NCBI RefSeq assembly: GCF_005116445.1
Contig: NZ_SWBQ01000001.1
Location: 124,001-188,000 of the forward strand
Length of the DNA stretch: 64,000 bases
Direction of reading: 5' to 3'
Source: Pedobacter frigoris
GTDB lineage: Bacteria; Bacteroidota; Bacteroidia; Sphingobacteriales; Sphingobacteriaceae
The notes under the pieces were generated by a model. That model worked only from the letters and a program-made list of their open reading frames with translations. It was not told the DNA's origin and searched no databases. The position numbers and the translations under genes are program-made. How positions within the stretch are numbered: position 1 is the stretch's first letter; the number at the start of each line of letters is the position of its first letter. Positions 51,913 through 62,074 of the stretch are shown piece after piece.

Positions 51913-53370
51913 ATGCAGTTAAAGGATGTATTATATGGTGTAGGGATTAGAAAATTGGTTGGTTCAACCAATGAAGAGGTGACTGCGTTGGTTTTTGACT
52001 CCCGTAACGTAAAAAGCGGTGATGTGTTTTTTGCGATAAAAGGAACATTATCTGATGGTCATGATTATATTGAAGCTACGATTCAGGCAGGGGTAAAGGT
52101 TATAGTTTGTGAGCAGGTGCCGGAAAATGTTTCTGATGCTGTTACTTATGTTCAGGTTGAAGATAGCTCGGTAGCACTCGGTGTAATGGTAACCAACTTT
52201 TACGATAATCCATCATCTAAATTACAACTAATCGGGATTACAGGTACAAATGGTAAAACAACAATTGCTACTTTACTCTTTAAGCTTTTCCGCAGATTAG
52301 GATACAAAGTTGGTTTGATCTCTACCGTACAAAATCAGATAGATGATGAGATCATACCATCGACCCATACTACACCTAATCCTATCGCATTGAATGAATT
52401 GCTGCAGAAGATGGTGGCTTCAGGGTGTGGATATTGTTTTATGGAAGTAAGTTCCCATGCAGTCGTTCAGCATAGAATTGAAGGATTGACATTTGCAGGA
52501 GGCGTATTTTCAAATATTACGCATGACCACCTGGATTTCCATTTGACTTTTGACAATTACATAAAAGCAAAACGAGGTTTTTTTGATGCTTTGCCTAAAT
52601 CGGCGTTTGCGTTAACAAACCTTGACGATAAAAACGGGATGATCATGCTGCAAAATAGCAAGGCCTCGAAAAAAACTTATGCGTTAAAGCAACTTGCAGA
52701 CTTCAGGGCTAAGATTATTGAAAATAGTTTTAACGGACTTCATCTTGATATCGACGATGCTGATGTATTCTTTAAACTGGTAGGTTCTTTTAATGCTTAT
52801 AACTTGCTTGCTGTATATGGCACAGCGATATTGCTTGATCAGGATAAGCTAAGTGTGCTGACGGAGTTGAGTAACCTTTCGGGTGCTGAAGGTAGATTTG
52901 ATTATATCACTTCGACTCAGAACATTGTAGGTATTATCGATTACGCACATACACCTGACGCGATACAGAATGTATTGAGTACGATTCAGGACATCAGAAA
53001 AGGTACTGAGCAGGTGATTACAGTGATCGGTTGTGGTGGCGACAGGGATAAAACCAAACGTCCGGTTATGGCCCAGGTAGCCTGCGATTGGAGCGATCGC
53101 GTGATCTTAACTTCAGATAACCCAAGAACAGAAGATCCTCAATCGATCCTAAAGGATATGGAAAAGGGAGTTTCTCCTACCAATCAGCGCAAGAGCCTGG
53201 TAATACCTGACAGAAAGGAAGCAATAAAAACAGCTTGTCTATTGGCTAAGCCTGGCGATATTATTTTACTGGCAGGAAAAGGACACGAGAAATACCAGGA
53301 AATTAATGGTGTGAGACATCATTTTGATGATAAGGAAGTATTAATGGAACAATTTAATTTGATCAGCTGA
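51913..53370 (+). CDS. murE: UDP-MurNAc-tripeptide ligase (meso-diaminopimelate type)
   Basis: This 485-residue cytoplasmic Mur ligase adds the third amino acid to UDP-MurNAc-L-Ala-D-Glu. ATP binding uses [10 protein letters not shown] at about 112-121, and the central domain holds TTPNP and [12 protein letters not shown]. The diaminopimelate-selecting motif DNPRTEDP is near residue 400, so the wall contains meso-A2pm. The stop and the next start share one base (TGATG), so mraY is translationally coupled. Confidence 0.97.
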   Translation: MQLKDVLYGVGIRKLVGSTNEEVTALVFDSRNVKSGDVFFAIKGTLSDGHDYIEATIQAGVKVIVCEQVPENVSDAVTYVQVEDSSVALGVMVTNFYDNPSSKLQLIGITGTNGKTTIATLLFKLFRRLGYKVGLISTVQNQIDDEIIPSTHTTPNPIALNELLQKMVASGCGYCFMEVSSHAVVQHRIEGLTFAGGVFSNITHDHLDFHLTFDNYIKAKRGFFDALPKSAFALTNLDDKNGMIMLQNSKASKKTYALKQLADFRAKIIENSFNGLHLDIDDADVFFKLVGSFNAYNLLAVYGTAILLDQDKLSVLTELSNLSGAEGRFDYITSTQNIVGIIDYAHTPDAIQNVLSTIQDIRKGTEQVITVIGCGGDRDKTKRPVMAQVACDWSDRVILTSDNPRTEDPQSILKDMEKGVSPTNQRKSLVIPDRKEAIKTACLLAKPGDIILLAGKGHEKYQEINGVRHHFDDKEVLMEQFNLIS

Positions 53371-54617
53371 TGTTATATTATTTATTTGAATATCTGAATC
53401 AGAATTATGATTTCCCAGGACTGAGGTTGTTTCAATACATCACATTCCGTACATCATTAGCGATTATCATTTCATTAATTATTACTACTGTATATGGTCG
53501 AAGAATCATCAACTATCTGCAAAAGATGCAGGTAGGTGAAACAGTGAGGAATTTGGGACTGGAAGGACAAATGCAAAAACAAGGAACGCCTACTATGGGT
53601 GGAATCATGATTTTGCTGGGGATTCTTATTCCTACGCTCTTGCTGGCTAATCTGACTAATATCTATGTGATTCTGATGATCGTGACCACCATATGGATGG
53701 GTGCAATTGGTTTCGTAGATGACTATATAAAAGTATTTAAAAAGAATAAAGAGGGACTGGCAGGCAGATTTAAGATTGTAGGTCAGGTAGGACTGGGACT
53801 GATTATCGGTTTTACGATGTACTTCCATCCAAATATTGTGGTGAGGCAAACGGTAGACGAGGCAGGCGTTTCTAAGGCGGCAGCTCCTATGGTATTGAGA
53901 CAGAAAGGCGAAAGCTTCTATTATACACAGGATGTAAAGTCGACACTGACAAACGTGCCTTTCTATAAGAACAATGAGTTTGACTATGCGAAGGTGTTGA
54001 AGTTTTTGGGGACTGGTTATGAAAAGTATGCTTTTCTTGTTTTCCTTGCCTTCACTGTTTTTATCATTACGGCAGTATCCAATGGAGCTAACATTACAGA
54101 TGGTATAGATGGACTGGCTACTGGTACTTCTGCTGTGATTGGTATAACGCTTGGTTTGTTGGCCTATGTTTCGGGTAATACGGTCATTGCCGACTATCTG
54201 AATATCATGTACATTCCCAACTCTGGTGAGCTGATGATTTTTGCGGGAGCTTTTGTAGGAGCCTGTGTTGGATTTCTTTGGTATAATTCTTTTCCGGCCC
54301 AGGTTTTTATGGGAGATACCGGGAGTTTAGCTATTGGTGGAATCATTGCTGCTTTTGCGATCATGATCCGGAAGGAATTATTGATTCCTATTTTATGCGG
54401 GGTTTTCCTGATCGAGTTGGTATCTGTGATCATGCAGGTATCTTATTTCAAATATACCAAAAAGAAATTTGGTGAGGGCAGAAGGATTTTCCTGATGTCG
54501 CCACTGCACCATCATTACCAGAAGAAGGGTTACCACGAGGCTAAGATCGTTACCCGTTTCTGGATCATCGGTATTTTACTGGCAATTATTACAATCATCA
54601 CTTTAAAACTGAGGTAA
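53370..54617 (+). CDS. mraY: Phospho-MurNAc-pentapeptide translocase
   Basis: This 415-residue, ten-helix membrane enzyme forms lipid I from UDP-MurNAc-pentapeptide and undecaprenyl phosphate. Signatures are [43 protein letters not shown] and [13 protein letters not shown]. Compared with E. coli MraY (360 residues) it has an insertion of about 50 residues near 155-215 ([18 protein letters not shown] and following). This insertion is characteristic of the phylum and faces one side of the membrane between helices. It overlaps murE and murD by one base each. Confidence 0.97.
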   Translation: MLYYLFEYLNQNYDFPGLRLFQYITFRTSLAIIISLIITTVYGRRIINYLQKMQVGETVRNLGLEGQMQKQGTPTMGGIMILLGILIPTLLLANLTNIYVILMIVTTIWMGAIGFVDDYIKVFKKNKEGLAGRFKIVGQVGLGLIIGFTMYFHPNIVVRQTVDEAGVSKAAAPMVLRQKGESFYYTQDVKSTLTNVPFYKNNEFDYAKVLKFLGTGYEKYAFLVFLAFTVFIITAVSNGANITDGIDGLATGTSAVIGITLGLLAYVSGNTVIADYLNIMYIPNSGELMIFAGAFVGACVGFLWYNSFPAQVFMGDTGSLAIGGIIAAFAIMIRKELLIPILCGVFLIELVSVIMQVSYFKYTKKKFGEGRRIFLMSPLHHHYQKKGYHEAKIVTRFWIIGILLAIITIITLKLR

Positions 54618-55960
54618 TGGAAAAAGGTAGGATTGTCATATTAGGAGCTGGAGAAAGCGGGGTTGGAGCGGCAATGCTAGCGCAGAAGCAGGGATTTGAG
54701 GTTTTTGTCTCGGATTTCGGTGCGATAGCTACCCAGTATAAAGAAAAGCTGCAGGAATTGAATATTGCATTTGAAGAAAAGCAACATGACGCAGATAAAA
54801 TACTGAATGCATCAGAGGTCATTAAAAGCCCGGGTATTCCCGATAGTGCACCGATCATCAAAGCGATTAAGAAAAATAAGATTCCTGTAATTTCTGAAAT
54901 AGAATTTGCGAAACGCTATACAAAAGGTAAGACTGTTTGTATTACCGGCTCAAATGGCAAAACGACAACTACAATGCTTACCTACCATATCCTGAAAAAA
55001 GCGGGGTTGAATGTTGGTCTGGCAGGAAATATTGGAAATAGCTTCGCTGCTTTGGTGGCGACGACGGACTTTGAGTGGTATGTGCTGGAGTTATCGAGCT
55101 TTATGCTGGATGATATGTATGAGTTTAAAGCAGACATAGCTGTTCTGCTAAACATCACACCTGATCATTTAGATCGGTACGATTATAAATTAGGCAATTA
55201 TGCAGAATCAAAAATGCGTATTACCCAAAATCAAAGTAGTGAAGATGTCTTTATCTATTGTGCTGACGATGAGGAGACCTTGAAAATATTGAAAAGCACA
55301 AAAACTGATGCTAAAGCTTATCCATTCTCCATCAGGAAAAAGATAGAAGAAGGAGCATATCTTGAGAACAATAACATACACATAAATATACACCTAAACG
55401 ACCAATTAACCATGTCTATTACAGAGTTAGCCCTTCAGGGAAAGCATAATATTTATAACTCTATGGCTTCGGGCATAGTAGCAAAAGTATTAGATATTAG
55501 AAATACGACCATAAGAGAAAGTATGGGTGATTTCAAGAATATTGAGCACAGGTTGGAGCACGTCGCGAAGATTTCCGGTGTTGATTATATCAATGATTCT
55601 AAAGCCACAAATGTAAACTCTACCTGGTATGCACTGGAAAGTGTTGGGAGTGAGGTTGTTCTGATTATGGGTGGAGTAGACAAGGGAAATGACTATACCA
55701 TGCTTAAAGATATGGTGCACCAGAAGGTTAAAGCAATTGTATGTTTGGGTAAAGATAATAAGCGTATACACGAGGCTTTTGAAGATGACGTAGAGATCAT
55801 TGTGAATACATTCTCTGCTCATGAGGCTGTTCAGGTTGCTTACCATCTGGCAAAAAAAGGAGATACAGTATTACTTTCACCTGCTTGCGCAAGTTTTGAT
55901 CTTTTTAAAAACTACGAGGATAGGGGAAACCAATTTAAAACTGCGGTTAAAGAATTGTAA
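54617..55960 (+). CDS. murD: UDP-MurNAc-L-alanine:D-glutamate ligase
   Basis: This 447-residue Mur ligase adds D-Glu to UDP-MurNAc-L-Ala. The N-terminal UDP-binding domain starts VILGAGESGVGAAMLA. The ATP loop is CITGSNGKTTTTM at about 112-124. LELSSFMLDDM and NITPDHLDRYD carry the carbamylated-Lys region and metal ligands. NDSKATNVNSTWYALE marks the third domain. One-base overlap with mraY (TAATG) couples translation, and ftsW follows after 2 bp. Confidence 0.97.
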   Translation: MEKGRIVILGAGESGVGAAMLAQKQGFEVFVSDFGAIATQYKEKLQELNIAFEEKQHDADKILNASEVIKSPGIPDSAPIIKAIKKNKIPVISEIEFAKRYTKGKTVCITGSNGKTTTTMLTYHILKKAGLNVGLAGNIGNSFAALVATTDFEWYVLELSSFMLDDMYEFKADIAVLLNITPDHLDRYDYKLGNYAESKMRITQNQSSEDVFIYCADDEETLKILKSTKTDAKAYPFSIRKKIEEGAYLENNNIHINIHLNDQLTMSITELALQGKHNIYNSMASGIVAKVLDIRNTTIRESMGDFKNIEHRLEHVAKISGVDYINDSKATNVNSTWYALESVGSEVVLIMGGVDKGNDYTMLKDMVHQKVKAIVCLGKDNKRIHEAFEDDVEIIVNTFSAHEAVQVAYHLAKKGDTVLLSPACASFDLFKNYEDRGNQFKTAVKEL

Positions 55961-55962
55961 TT

Positions 55963-57135
55963 ATGAATACGATGATAAATACACTTTTAGATAAGACAAA
56001 GGGAGATCGCTGGATTTGGCTGATCATTATCCTTTTGTCACTAATCTCTATACTTACGGTGTATAGTGCTACGGGAACTATTGCCTATAATAAAGGCGTG
56101 ACAGTAGAGAAGTATTTATTGTATAAGCATGTGATTTTCGTGATTCTGGGTATAGGGATGATTTATATCTCCCACCTACTGGATTATAAATATTATGCAG
56201 GTATATCAAAGATCCTGATGATCATTACTATTCCATTGTTGTTGTATACAGCGGCATTTGGAGAAAACATTAATGATGCTTCTAGGTGGGTTAAAATTCC
56301 TGTAATCGGGCTTACTTTTCAGACTTCCGATTTGGCAAAATTGGCCTTGATCACGTTTTTGGCAAGGATGCTGACCAGGAAGCAAGAGAATATTAAAGAT
56401 GTTAAGAAAGCATTCATTCCAATAATGGGATCAGTATGTGTTGTTTTCGTACTAATTGCCTGGGCCAATTTATCTACCGCACTGATGCTGTTTGGGGTGA
56501 GTATTTTGTTGTTGATTATTGGTAGGATTAGCATTAAGCAGATCATGATGGTTTGTGCCGGGGGAGCTGTATTATTGATGTTTATAGTGTTTCTGGGGCC
56601 AAGGGCTGCAACGTACAAATCCCGTATTAATTCTTTCCTCCACCCTGAAGAACAGCATTCAGATAAGACGTATCAGGCAGATCAGTCAAAAATTGCGTTG
56701 GCTACAGGCGGACTATTCGGTAAGGGACCGGGAAATAGTACTCAAAGGAATTTTTTACCTCACCCATATTCGGATTTCATTTTTGCAATTATCGTGGAAG
56801 AGTACGGATTGATGGGTGCGTTGACAATGGTTGTCTTATATCTTGTACTACTTTATCGATGTGTAAGGATTGTAACACAGAGTCCGAAAGCGTTTGGGGC
56901 ACTACTGGCAGCGGGATTAAGTTTTAGTTTAACCATTCAGGCCTTTGCAAATATGGCGGTGGCTGTAGGTCTGGGCCCTGTTACCGGTGTTCCCTTGCCT
57001 TTGGTGAGTATGGGGGGAACTTCCATATTGTTTACAAGTATTGCATTTGGCATCATATTGAGTGTGAGCAAGGACGTAGAAGAGAAGAATAGCAGTAAAA
57101 AAGTAATCATCGGTGAAATACCGGCAATGGCATAA
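55963..57135 (+). CDS. ftsW: Septal peptidoglycan glycosyltransferase (SEDS family)
   Basis: This 390-residue SEDS protein with about ten membrane helices polymerises lipid II at the septum, working with the class B enzyme encoded by ftsI. Recognisable parts are the first helix (WIWLIIILLSLISILTVYSA), ASRWVKIPVIGLTFQTSDLAK, PHPYSDFIFAIIVEEYGLMG, and GPVTGVPLPLVSMGGTSILF. The catalytic Asp of SEDS enzymes lies in the long periplasmic loop region around HSDKTYQADQSKIALATGG. It is 2 bp after murD and 7 bp before murG. Confidence 0.95.
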   Translation: MNTMINTLLDKTKGDRWIWLIIILLSLISILTVYSATGTIAYNKGVTVEKYLLYKHVIFVILGIGMIYISHLLDYKYYAGISKILMIITIPLLLYTAAFGENINDASRWVKIPVIGLTFQTSDLAKLALITFLARMLTRKQENIKDVKKAFIPIMGSVCVVFVLIAWANLSTALMLFGVSILLLIIGRISIKQIMMVCAGGAVLLMFIVFLGPRAATYKSRINSFLHPEEQHSDKTYQADQSKIALATGGLFGKGPGNSTQRNFLPHPYSDFIFAIIVEEYGLMGALTMVVLYLVLLYRCVRIVTQSPKAFGALLAAGLSFSLTIQAFANMAVAVGLGPVTGVPLPLVSMGGTSILFTSIAFGIILSVSKDVEEKNSSKKVIIGEIPAMA

Positions 57136-57142
57136 AATAAAG

Positions 57143-58267
57143 ATGAGACCAACTAAAATAATTATTTCTGGAGGCGGTACTGGCGGACATATATTTCCGG
57201 CCATATCTATAGCCAATGCGCTTAAGCGTGTGGAGCCTGGCTGCGAAATATTATTTGTTGGTGCAGTAGGCAGGATGGAAATGGAAAAAGTTCCTGCGGC
57301 GGGATATAGTATCGTAGGACTGAACATCAGCGGACTTCAAAGGGGATCGATCACGAAAAACCTTAGTCTCCCTTTCAAGCTTTTTGGAAGTATGAGGAAA
57401 GCCATGCAGTTGATTGATGAATTCAAACCTGATGTAGTGGTGGGGGTTGGAGGATATGCCTCAGGACCTATTTTGTTTGCCGCCTCATTGAAAAAGATTC
57501 CTTACCTGATTCAGGAGCAAAACTCATATGCTGGAATTACCAATAAATGGCTGGGGAAAAAGGCTGCTAAAGTATGTGTCGCTTTTGATGACATGGGACA
57601 GTTTTTTCCTGAAGAAAATATATTGAAAACCGGTAACCCTGTTAGAAAAGATGTAGTTGACATTACAGACAAACACCACGCAGGTGCCGAGTTATTGAGG
57701 CTTGATCCCTTGAAAAAGACAATCCTGGTCACCGGAGGTAGTTTGGGAGCGGGAACTTTAAACAAAAGTATAGAGAAACATTTGCCGGACTTGATTAAGG
57801 CAGATGTACAGGTCATTTGGCAGACAGGCAAGTCTTATTATAAAGGTATTATGGAGCGTTTGGGTCTGGATTTTCACCCCAATGTCAGGATACTGGAATT
57901 TCTGAATAAAATGGATATGGCATATGCTGCAGCTGATGTGATCATCTCAAGAGCAGGCGCAGGTACAATTGCTGAACTTTGTCTGATTAAAAAACCGGTA
58001 ATACTTGTGCCTTCGCCAAATGTTGCTGAGGATCATCAAACAAGAAATGCACTTGCATTGGTTAAAAATAATGCTGCATTGTTGATTACGGATTATTCTG
58101 CTGAAGATACGCTTGTCCCAGAAGCATTGAGCCTTCTTGGTAATAAGGAAAAAAGTAAGCAGTTGGCAGAAAACATAGGTAAAATGGCATTGCCGGATGC
58201 GGATAATGTGATTGCCGGACAGGTTTTGATTTTAGCGGAAAGGAGGAAACAAGGTCATGGAGCTTGA
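57143..58267 (+). CDS. murG: Lipid II-forming GlcNAc transferase
   Basis: This 374-residue peripheral GT-B enzyme adds GlcNAc from UDP-GlcNAc to lipid I. Start ATG 57143 follows the ftsW stop by 7 bp; the earlier in-frame GTG at 57113 lies inside ftsW and adds only a spurious leader. The acceptor-side glycine loop is SGGGTGGHIFPA. GVGGYASGP and YLIQEQNSYAGITNKWL are family markers, and ISRAGAGTIAEL binds the donor. It overlaps murC by 11 bp. Confidence 0.97.
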   Translation: MRPTKIIISGGGTGGHIFPAISIANALKRVEPGCEILFVGAVGRMEMEKVPAAGYSIVGLNISGLQRGSITKNLSLPFKLFGSMRKAMQLIDEFKPDVVVGVGGYASGPILFAASLKKIPYLIQEQNSYAGITNKWLGKKAAKVCVAFDDMGQFFPEENILKTGNPVRKDVVDITDKHHAGAELLRLDPLKKTILVTGGSLGAGTLNKSIEKHLPDLIKADVQVIWQTGKSYYKGIMERLGLDFHPNVRILEFLNKMDMAYAAADVIISRAGAGTIAELCLIKKPVILVPSPNVAEDHQTRNALALVKNNAALLITDYSAEDTLVPEALSLLGNKEKSKQLAENIGKMALPDADNVIAGQVLILAERRKQGHGA

Positions 58268-59612
58268 AACGATTAAGAAGGTTTATTTTGTTGGCGTCGG
58301 TGGGATTGGTATGAGTGCGCTTGCCCGTTACTTTGTTAAGCGAGGCTGTGTGGTTTGTGGATACGATAAAACAAGAACGAACTTAACCACAGCGTTGGAA
58401 GCAGAAGGTATGATAGTTTCCTATGTTGATGAAATAGCCACGATTCCTCAGGAGTTTTTGAGTCATGATGAAGAAACACTGGTTGTTTACACCCCGGCCA
58501 TACCTAAAAACTCGTTGATCCTTAATTATTTTAATGACAATGGTTATACGCTGAAAAAACGTTCGCAGGTGTTAGGGATCATCAGTAAAGGGCAGTTTTG
58601 CATTGCAGTTGCCGGAACACATGGTAAGACCACAACTTCTTCAATTATAGCTCATATTCTGACTGATACAGGTTTTGGGTGTACGGCATTTTTAGGTGGA
58701 ATAACTACAAATTATAATAGTAATTTTTTAATCGGAGATAATAACGTCGTTGTTGTTGAGGCCGATGAATACGACAGGTCATTTTTAACCCTGCACCCGG
58801 ATATTTCTGTCATCACATCAATGGATGCTGATCATTTGGATATTTACGGAGATGCTTCGCAGTTGGAAGAATCGTTTCGTCTTTTCGCTGGTCAATTGAA
58901 GCCTGAAGGTACTTTGTTTGTAAAAGAAGGTTTGTCTTTGTCGCGAGGTATTACTTACGGAGCAGAGGGATCTCCGATGGTAAATGCAAACAATATAAGA
59001 GTAGAGGATTCAGCCTTTCTATTTGATTATGCTGATGAGCATCTGACTATTAAAGATATAAAACTGCTGTTGCCGGGAAAACACAACGTTGAAAATGCAA
59101 CTGTAGCAATCGCTGTAGCGCTGAAACTTGGAATTTCAGCAGACAAAATAAAAGCTGCCGTCGGTAACTTCAAAGGTGTTAAAAGAAGGTTTGAGTACAT
59201 TGTTAATTCAACACAACACATATATGTAGACGATTATGCACACCATCCTGAAGAACTAAAAGCGTGTTTTGGTGCTGTAAGGCAGTTGTATCCTGATAAG
59301 AAATTAACGGTGATTTTTCAGCCACACCTGTTTACACGTACCCGTGATTTTGCAGAAGATTTTGCAAAAGTTTTAAGCACTGCAGATGATTTAATATTGC
59401 TGGAGATTTATCCGGCCAGAGAATTGCCGTTGGAAGGTATAGATTCGAATTATTTGTTGAATAAGATCACGCTGAGCGACAAGGAAGTATGTGGAAAAGA
59501 TTTGGTACTGGATCGTATAAAGATTAAAAATCCGGAGTTACTTTTAACAGTTGGCGCTGGGGATATAGATACATTAATACAACCACTTAAAAATTTATTG
59601 ACAAATGCTTAA
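58257..59612 (+). CDS. murC: UDP-MurNAc:L-alanine ligase
   Basis: This 451-residue Mur ligase joins L-Ala to UDP-MurNAc. It has VGVGGIGMSALARYF at the N-terminus, AGTHGKTTTSS as ATP loop (about 120-130), and EADEYDRSFL. VDDYAHHPEELKA and FQPHLFTRTRDF lie in the third domain. A good ribosome site (AGGAGGAAAC) precedes the ATG. murB and ddl, which follow murC in E. coli, are absent here, as in many Bacteroidota. It overlaps ftsQ by 8 bp. Confidence 0.97.
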   Translation: MELETIKKVYFVGVGGIGMSALARYFVKRGCVVCGYDKTRTNLTTALEAEGMIVSYVDEIATIPQEFLSHDEETLVVYTPAIPKNSLILNYFNDNGYTLKKRSQVLGIISKGQFCIAVAGTHGKTTTSSIIAHILTDTGFGCTAFLGGITTNYNSNFLIGDNNVVVVEADEYDRSFLTLHPDISVITSMDADHLDIYGDASQLEESFRLFAGQLKPEGTLFVKEGLSLSRGITYGAEGSPMVNANNIRVEDSAFLFDYADEHLTIKDIKLLLPGKHNVENATVAIAVALKLGISADKIKAAVGNFKGVKRRFEYIVNSTQHIYVDDYAHHPEELKACFGAVRQLYPDKKLTVIFQPHLFTRTRDFAEDFAKVLSTADDLILLEIYPARELPLEGIDSNYLLNKITLSDKEVCGKDLVLDRIKIKNPELLLTVGAGDIDTLIQPLKNLLTNA

Positions 59613-60561
59613 GAGGATAAACTGGAAACTGATATTTAAGTGTTTTGCCTGGGTAATATGCCTGAGCGGGGTGGTTGTCCTCATGAGTTTTGTCAGCGTA
59701 AAGAAACATACGCTTACCTGTACAAATGTTAAGATTCTAATTCCTGGTGCAGATAACTTTATAGAAAGAGAAGAAATTGATGCTATCTTAAAACAAAGTC
59801 AGGGTAAACTGATCGGTCGTCAGCTGGAAGATATCAATCTTGAAGATATCGAGAAAAACATTAAGGCAAATCCTTATATCGCATTTTCAACTGTCTATGC
59901 GGATATGGATGGGGTGATTCACGTCGAAATTCAGCAACGTCAGCCGATATTGAGGGTAATCAACTTTAATAGTCAGGATTTTTATATAGATAGGAACGGA
60001 TTGAAGATGCCGGTTTCTCCAAATTTTACAGCCAATGTATTGGTAGCGAATGGAAAGATAATGGAACATTTCAGTGGCAGGGTAGATACCTTAATTACTG
60101 ATATGGCCAGGGACCTCTATAAAACAGCGTTATACATCAAACAAGATACATTGTGGGATGCGCAAATAGAGCAGCTTTTTGTAGATGACAAGGGCGACAT
60201 GGAGTTGGTTCCAAGGGTCGGAAACCAACGTATAATTTTAGGTGGCGCTGATTCTCTGGAGGTTAAAATGAGAAATTTGCTGGCCTTTTACAAACAAGCT
60301 ATGCCTAAGGTTGGCTGGGATACCTATAAAACAATTAATATAAAATATACCAACCAAGTAGTTTGTGAGAAGAATAAAATTGATTCTTCAGCAACTCAGG
60401 TGAAAACCACGGTTAAATTAGATACGGCCTCTAATAACAGTCAGGAGGCTATACAAGAAAACCCTGATGCCGGTTCTACCTCTGGAGATAAACCTCCGGT
60501 AAGTAGTACGGAACAGGAAAAGAAAAAAGATAAAACAGATACCAGGAAAAACAAAATATAA
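59605..60561 (+). CDS. ftsQ: Cell division protein FtsQ with disordered C-terminal tail
   Basis: This 318-residue bitopic protein has a short cytoplasmic N-terminus and a membrane helix at about 11-31. A POTRA-like domain follows at about 36-110 (NFIEREEIDAILKQ, NIKANPYIAFSTVYADMDGVIHVEIQQRQP), then a beta domain to about 255. The last 55-60 residues are Ser/Thr/Lys/Glu/Asp-rich, have no hydrophobic core and end TDTRKNKI. Enterobacterial FtsQ (276 residues) lacks such a tail. FtsQ recruits FtsL and FtsB partners to the septum. ftsA starts 25 bp downstream. Confidence 0.9.
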   Translation: MLKRINWKLIFKCFAWVICLSGVVVLMSFVSVKKHTLTCTNVKILIPGADNFIEREEIDAILKQSQGKLIGRQLEDINLEDIEKNIKANPYIAFSTVYADMDGVIHVEIQQRQPILRVINFNSQDFYIDRNGLKMPVSPNFTANVLVANGKIMEHFSGRVDTLITDMARDLYKTALYIKQDTLWDAQIEQLFVDDKGDMELVPRVGNQRIILGGADSLEVKMRNLLAFYKQAMPKVGWDTYKTINIKYTNQVVCEKNKIDSSATQVKTTVKLDTASNNSQEAIQENPDAGSTSGDKPPVSSTEQEKKKDKTDTRKNKI

Positions 60562-60586
60562 TAAACTCAACAAAATCAATATCGTT

Positions 60587-61945
60587 ATGGGCAAAGAAAA
60601 ATTAACCACTCAATCTCCAATAGTTGTAGGCTTGGATATTGGTACTACTAAGATCTGTGTGATCGTTGGTCGCAGAACACAGCATGGAAAAATAGAAGTA
60701 TTAGGTATAGGGAAGGCGGAATCAGCAGGTGTGACCCGTGGTGTAGTATCTAATATTCAGAAAACAGTTCAGGGCATATCACAAGCCGTAGAGCTTGCCA
60801 GTGGGCAATCTAATGTGGAGATACGCGTTGTAAATGTTGGTATTGCAGGTCAGCATATTAAAAGTTTACAGCACAGAGGGATCCTGACCCGCAGGGAGCT
60901 TAACAATGAGATTGGCAAAAAGGATATTGATAAGCTGATAGATGATATGTTTAAGCTGGTAATGGCACCTGGAGAAGAGATCATCCATGTTTTGCCTCAG
61001 GAATTTACCATTGATAATGAGCCCGGGATAAAAGATCCGATTGGTATGGCAGGAGTTCGCCTGGAGGCAAACTTTCATATCATTTCAGGTCAGGTTACGG
61101 CCGTAAAAAATATCATGAGGTGTGTTACTAATGCAGGGCTACAAACTCAGGAGTTAATTCTTGAGCCATTGGCCTCTTCTGAGTCGGTGTTGAGCGATGA
61201 AGAAAAAGAAGCTGGAGTAGTTTTGGTAGACATAGGTGGTGGCACAACAGATATTGCGATATTCCATGAAGGCATCATCCGTCATACCGCTGTTATTCCT
61301 TTTGGAGGAAACAGTGTTACGGAAGATATCAGAGAAGGATGTTCAGTGATGAGAAATCAGGCTGAATTGTTGAAAACACGTTTTGGATCAGCATTGGCTG
61401 AAGAAAACAAAGAAAATGAAATCATTTGTGTTCCCGGTTTAAGAGGAAGAGAGCCTAAAGAAATTTCAGTAAAGAACCTTGCTTATGTCATCCAGGCCCG
61501 TATGGAAGAAATCATTGAGCATGTTTATTACGAAATCAAATCTTCAGGATATGAGAAAAAGCTGATCGGTGGGGTAGTCATTACAGGTGGTGGAGCCTTA
61601 TTGAAACACCTTTCACAATTGGTAGAATATGTAACCGGTTTAGATTGCAGGGTTGGTTATCCTAATGAGCATTTGTCGAAATATGAGGATATGCCGAAAA
61701 CAATCTATGATGATTTGAAGAGCCCGATGTATGCTACTAGTGTTGGTTTATTAATAAAAGGCATACAAAAAGCAGAAGAGTTGCTGGAAGAAATGAAGCA
61801 GCCCGGTGTATTTATAGAGCATCCGAAAGATAAGGAGAAAGCCAAAAGATCAGGAGGCGGACTGTTTGATAAATTGCTAGCAAAGACTAAAGATTTCATC
61901 AAAGACGACATGAACGTAAGTGACGAGGATTATATAAAACCGTAA
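60587..61945 (+). CDS. ftsA: Actin-like cell division protein FtsA
   Basis: This 452-residue actin-like ATPase tethers FtsZ to the membrane. Nucleotide-binding signatures are VGLDIGTTKICVIVG (phosphate 1), VVLVDIGGGTTDIAIF (phosphate 2) and GGVVITGGGALLKHL (adenosine). The 1C subdomain lies at about 85-165. Compared with E. coli FtsA (420 residues) the C-terminal linker is longer and basic (KEKAKRSGGGLFDKLLAKTKDFIKDD). It contains an amphipathic LFDKLLAKTKDFI segment that could be the membrane anchor, although it is not at the extreme end. Confidence 0.96.
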   Translation: MGKEKLTTQSPIVVGLDIGTTKICVIVGRRTQHGKIEVLGIGKAESAGVTRGVVSNIQKTVQGISQAVELASGQSNVEIRVVNVGIAGQHIKSLQHRGILTRRELNNEIGKKDIDKLIDDMFKLVMAPGEEIIHVLPQEFTIDNEPGIKDPIGMAGVRLEANFHIISGQVTAVKNIMRCVTNAGLQTQELILEPLASSESVLSDEEKEAGVVLVDIGGGTTDIAIFHEGIIRHTAVIPFGGNSVTEDIREGCSVMRNQAELLKTRFGSALAEENKENEIICVPGLRGREPKEISVKNLAYVIQARMEEIIEHVYYEIKSSGYEKKLIGGVVITGGGALLKHLSQLVEYVTGLDCRVGYPNEHLSKYEDMPKTIYDDLKSPMYATSVGLLIKGIQKAEELLEEMKQPGVFIEHPKDKEKAKRSGGGLFDKLLAKTKDFIKDDMNVSDEDYIKP

Positions 61946-61948
61946 TAT

Positions 61949-61995
61949 TTTTCCACAAAAGACGATTTTTCCACATTCTTAACAGTTGTGGAAAA
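61949..61995. promoter_or_regulatory. Three TTTTCCACA / TGTGGAAAA boxes upstream of ftsZ
   Basis: TTTTCCACA occurs at 61949-61957 and 61967-61975 (18 bp apart), and its reverse complement at 61987-61995. The 9-mer fits the relaxed DnaA-box pattern TTWTNCACA. Its complement TGTGGAAAA also resembles the GTGGAA box in the mraZ control region (47961). It lies in the 129-bp gap between ftsA and ftsZ, so it may adjust ftsZ expression separately from the rest of the cluster. Which protein binds cannot be told from sequence. Confidence 0.45.
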
Positions 61996-62074
61996 CGCCT
62001 GTTAAAAAAGTGTTAATATTACATAGAGAGATGAACAGGAAAAACGAATTTTTAAATAACTGATTCATAAAGAT

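Noticed and set aside
61949..61995. Replication origin suggested by DnaA-like boxes
   Set aside because: Only three boxes, no AT-rich unwinding element or dnaA/dnaN/gidA neighbour; regulation of ftsZ is the simpler reading.
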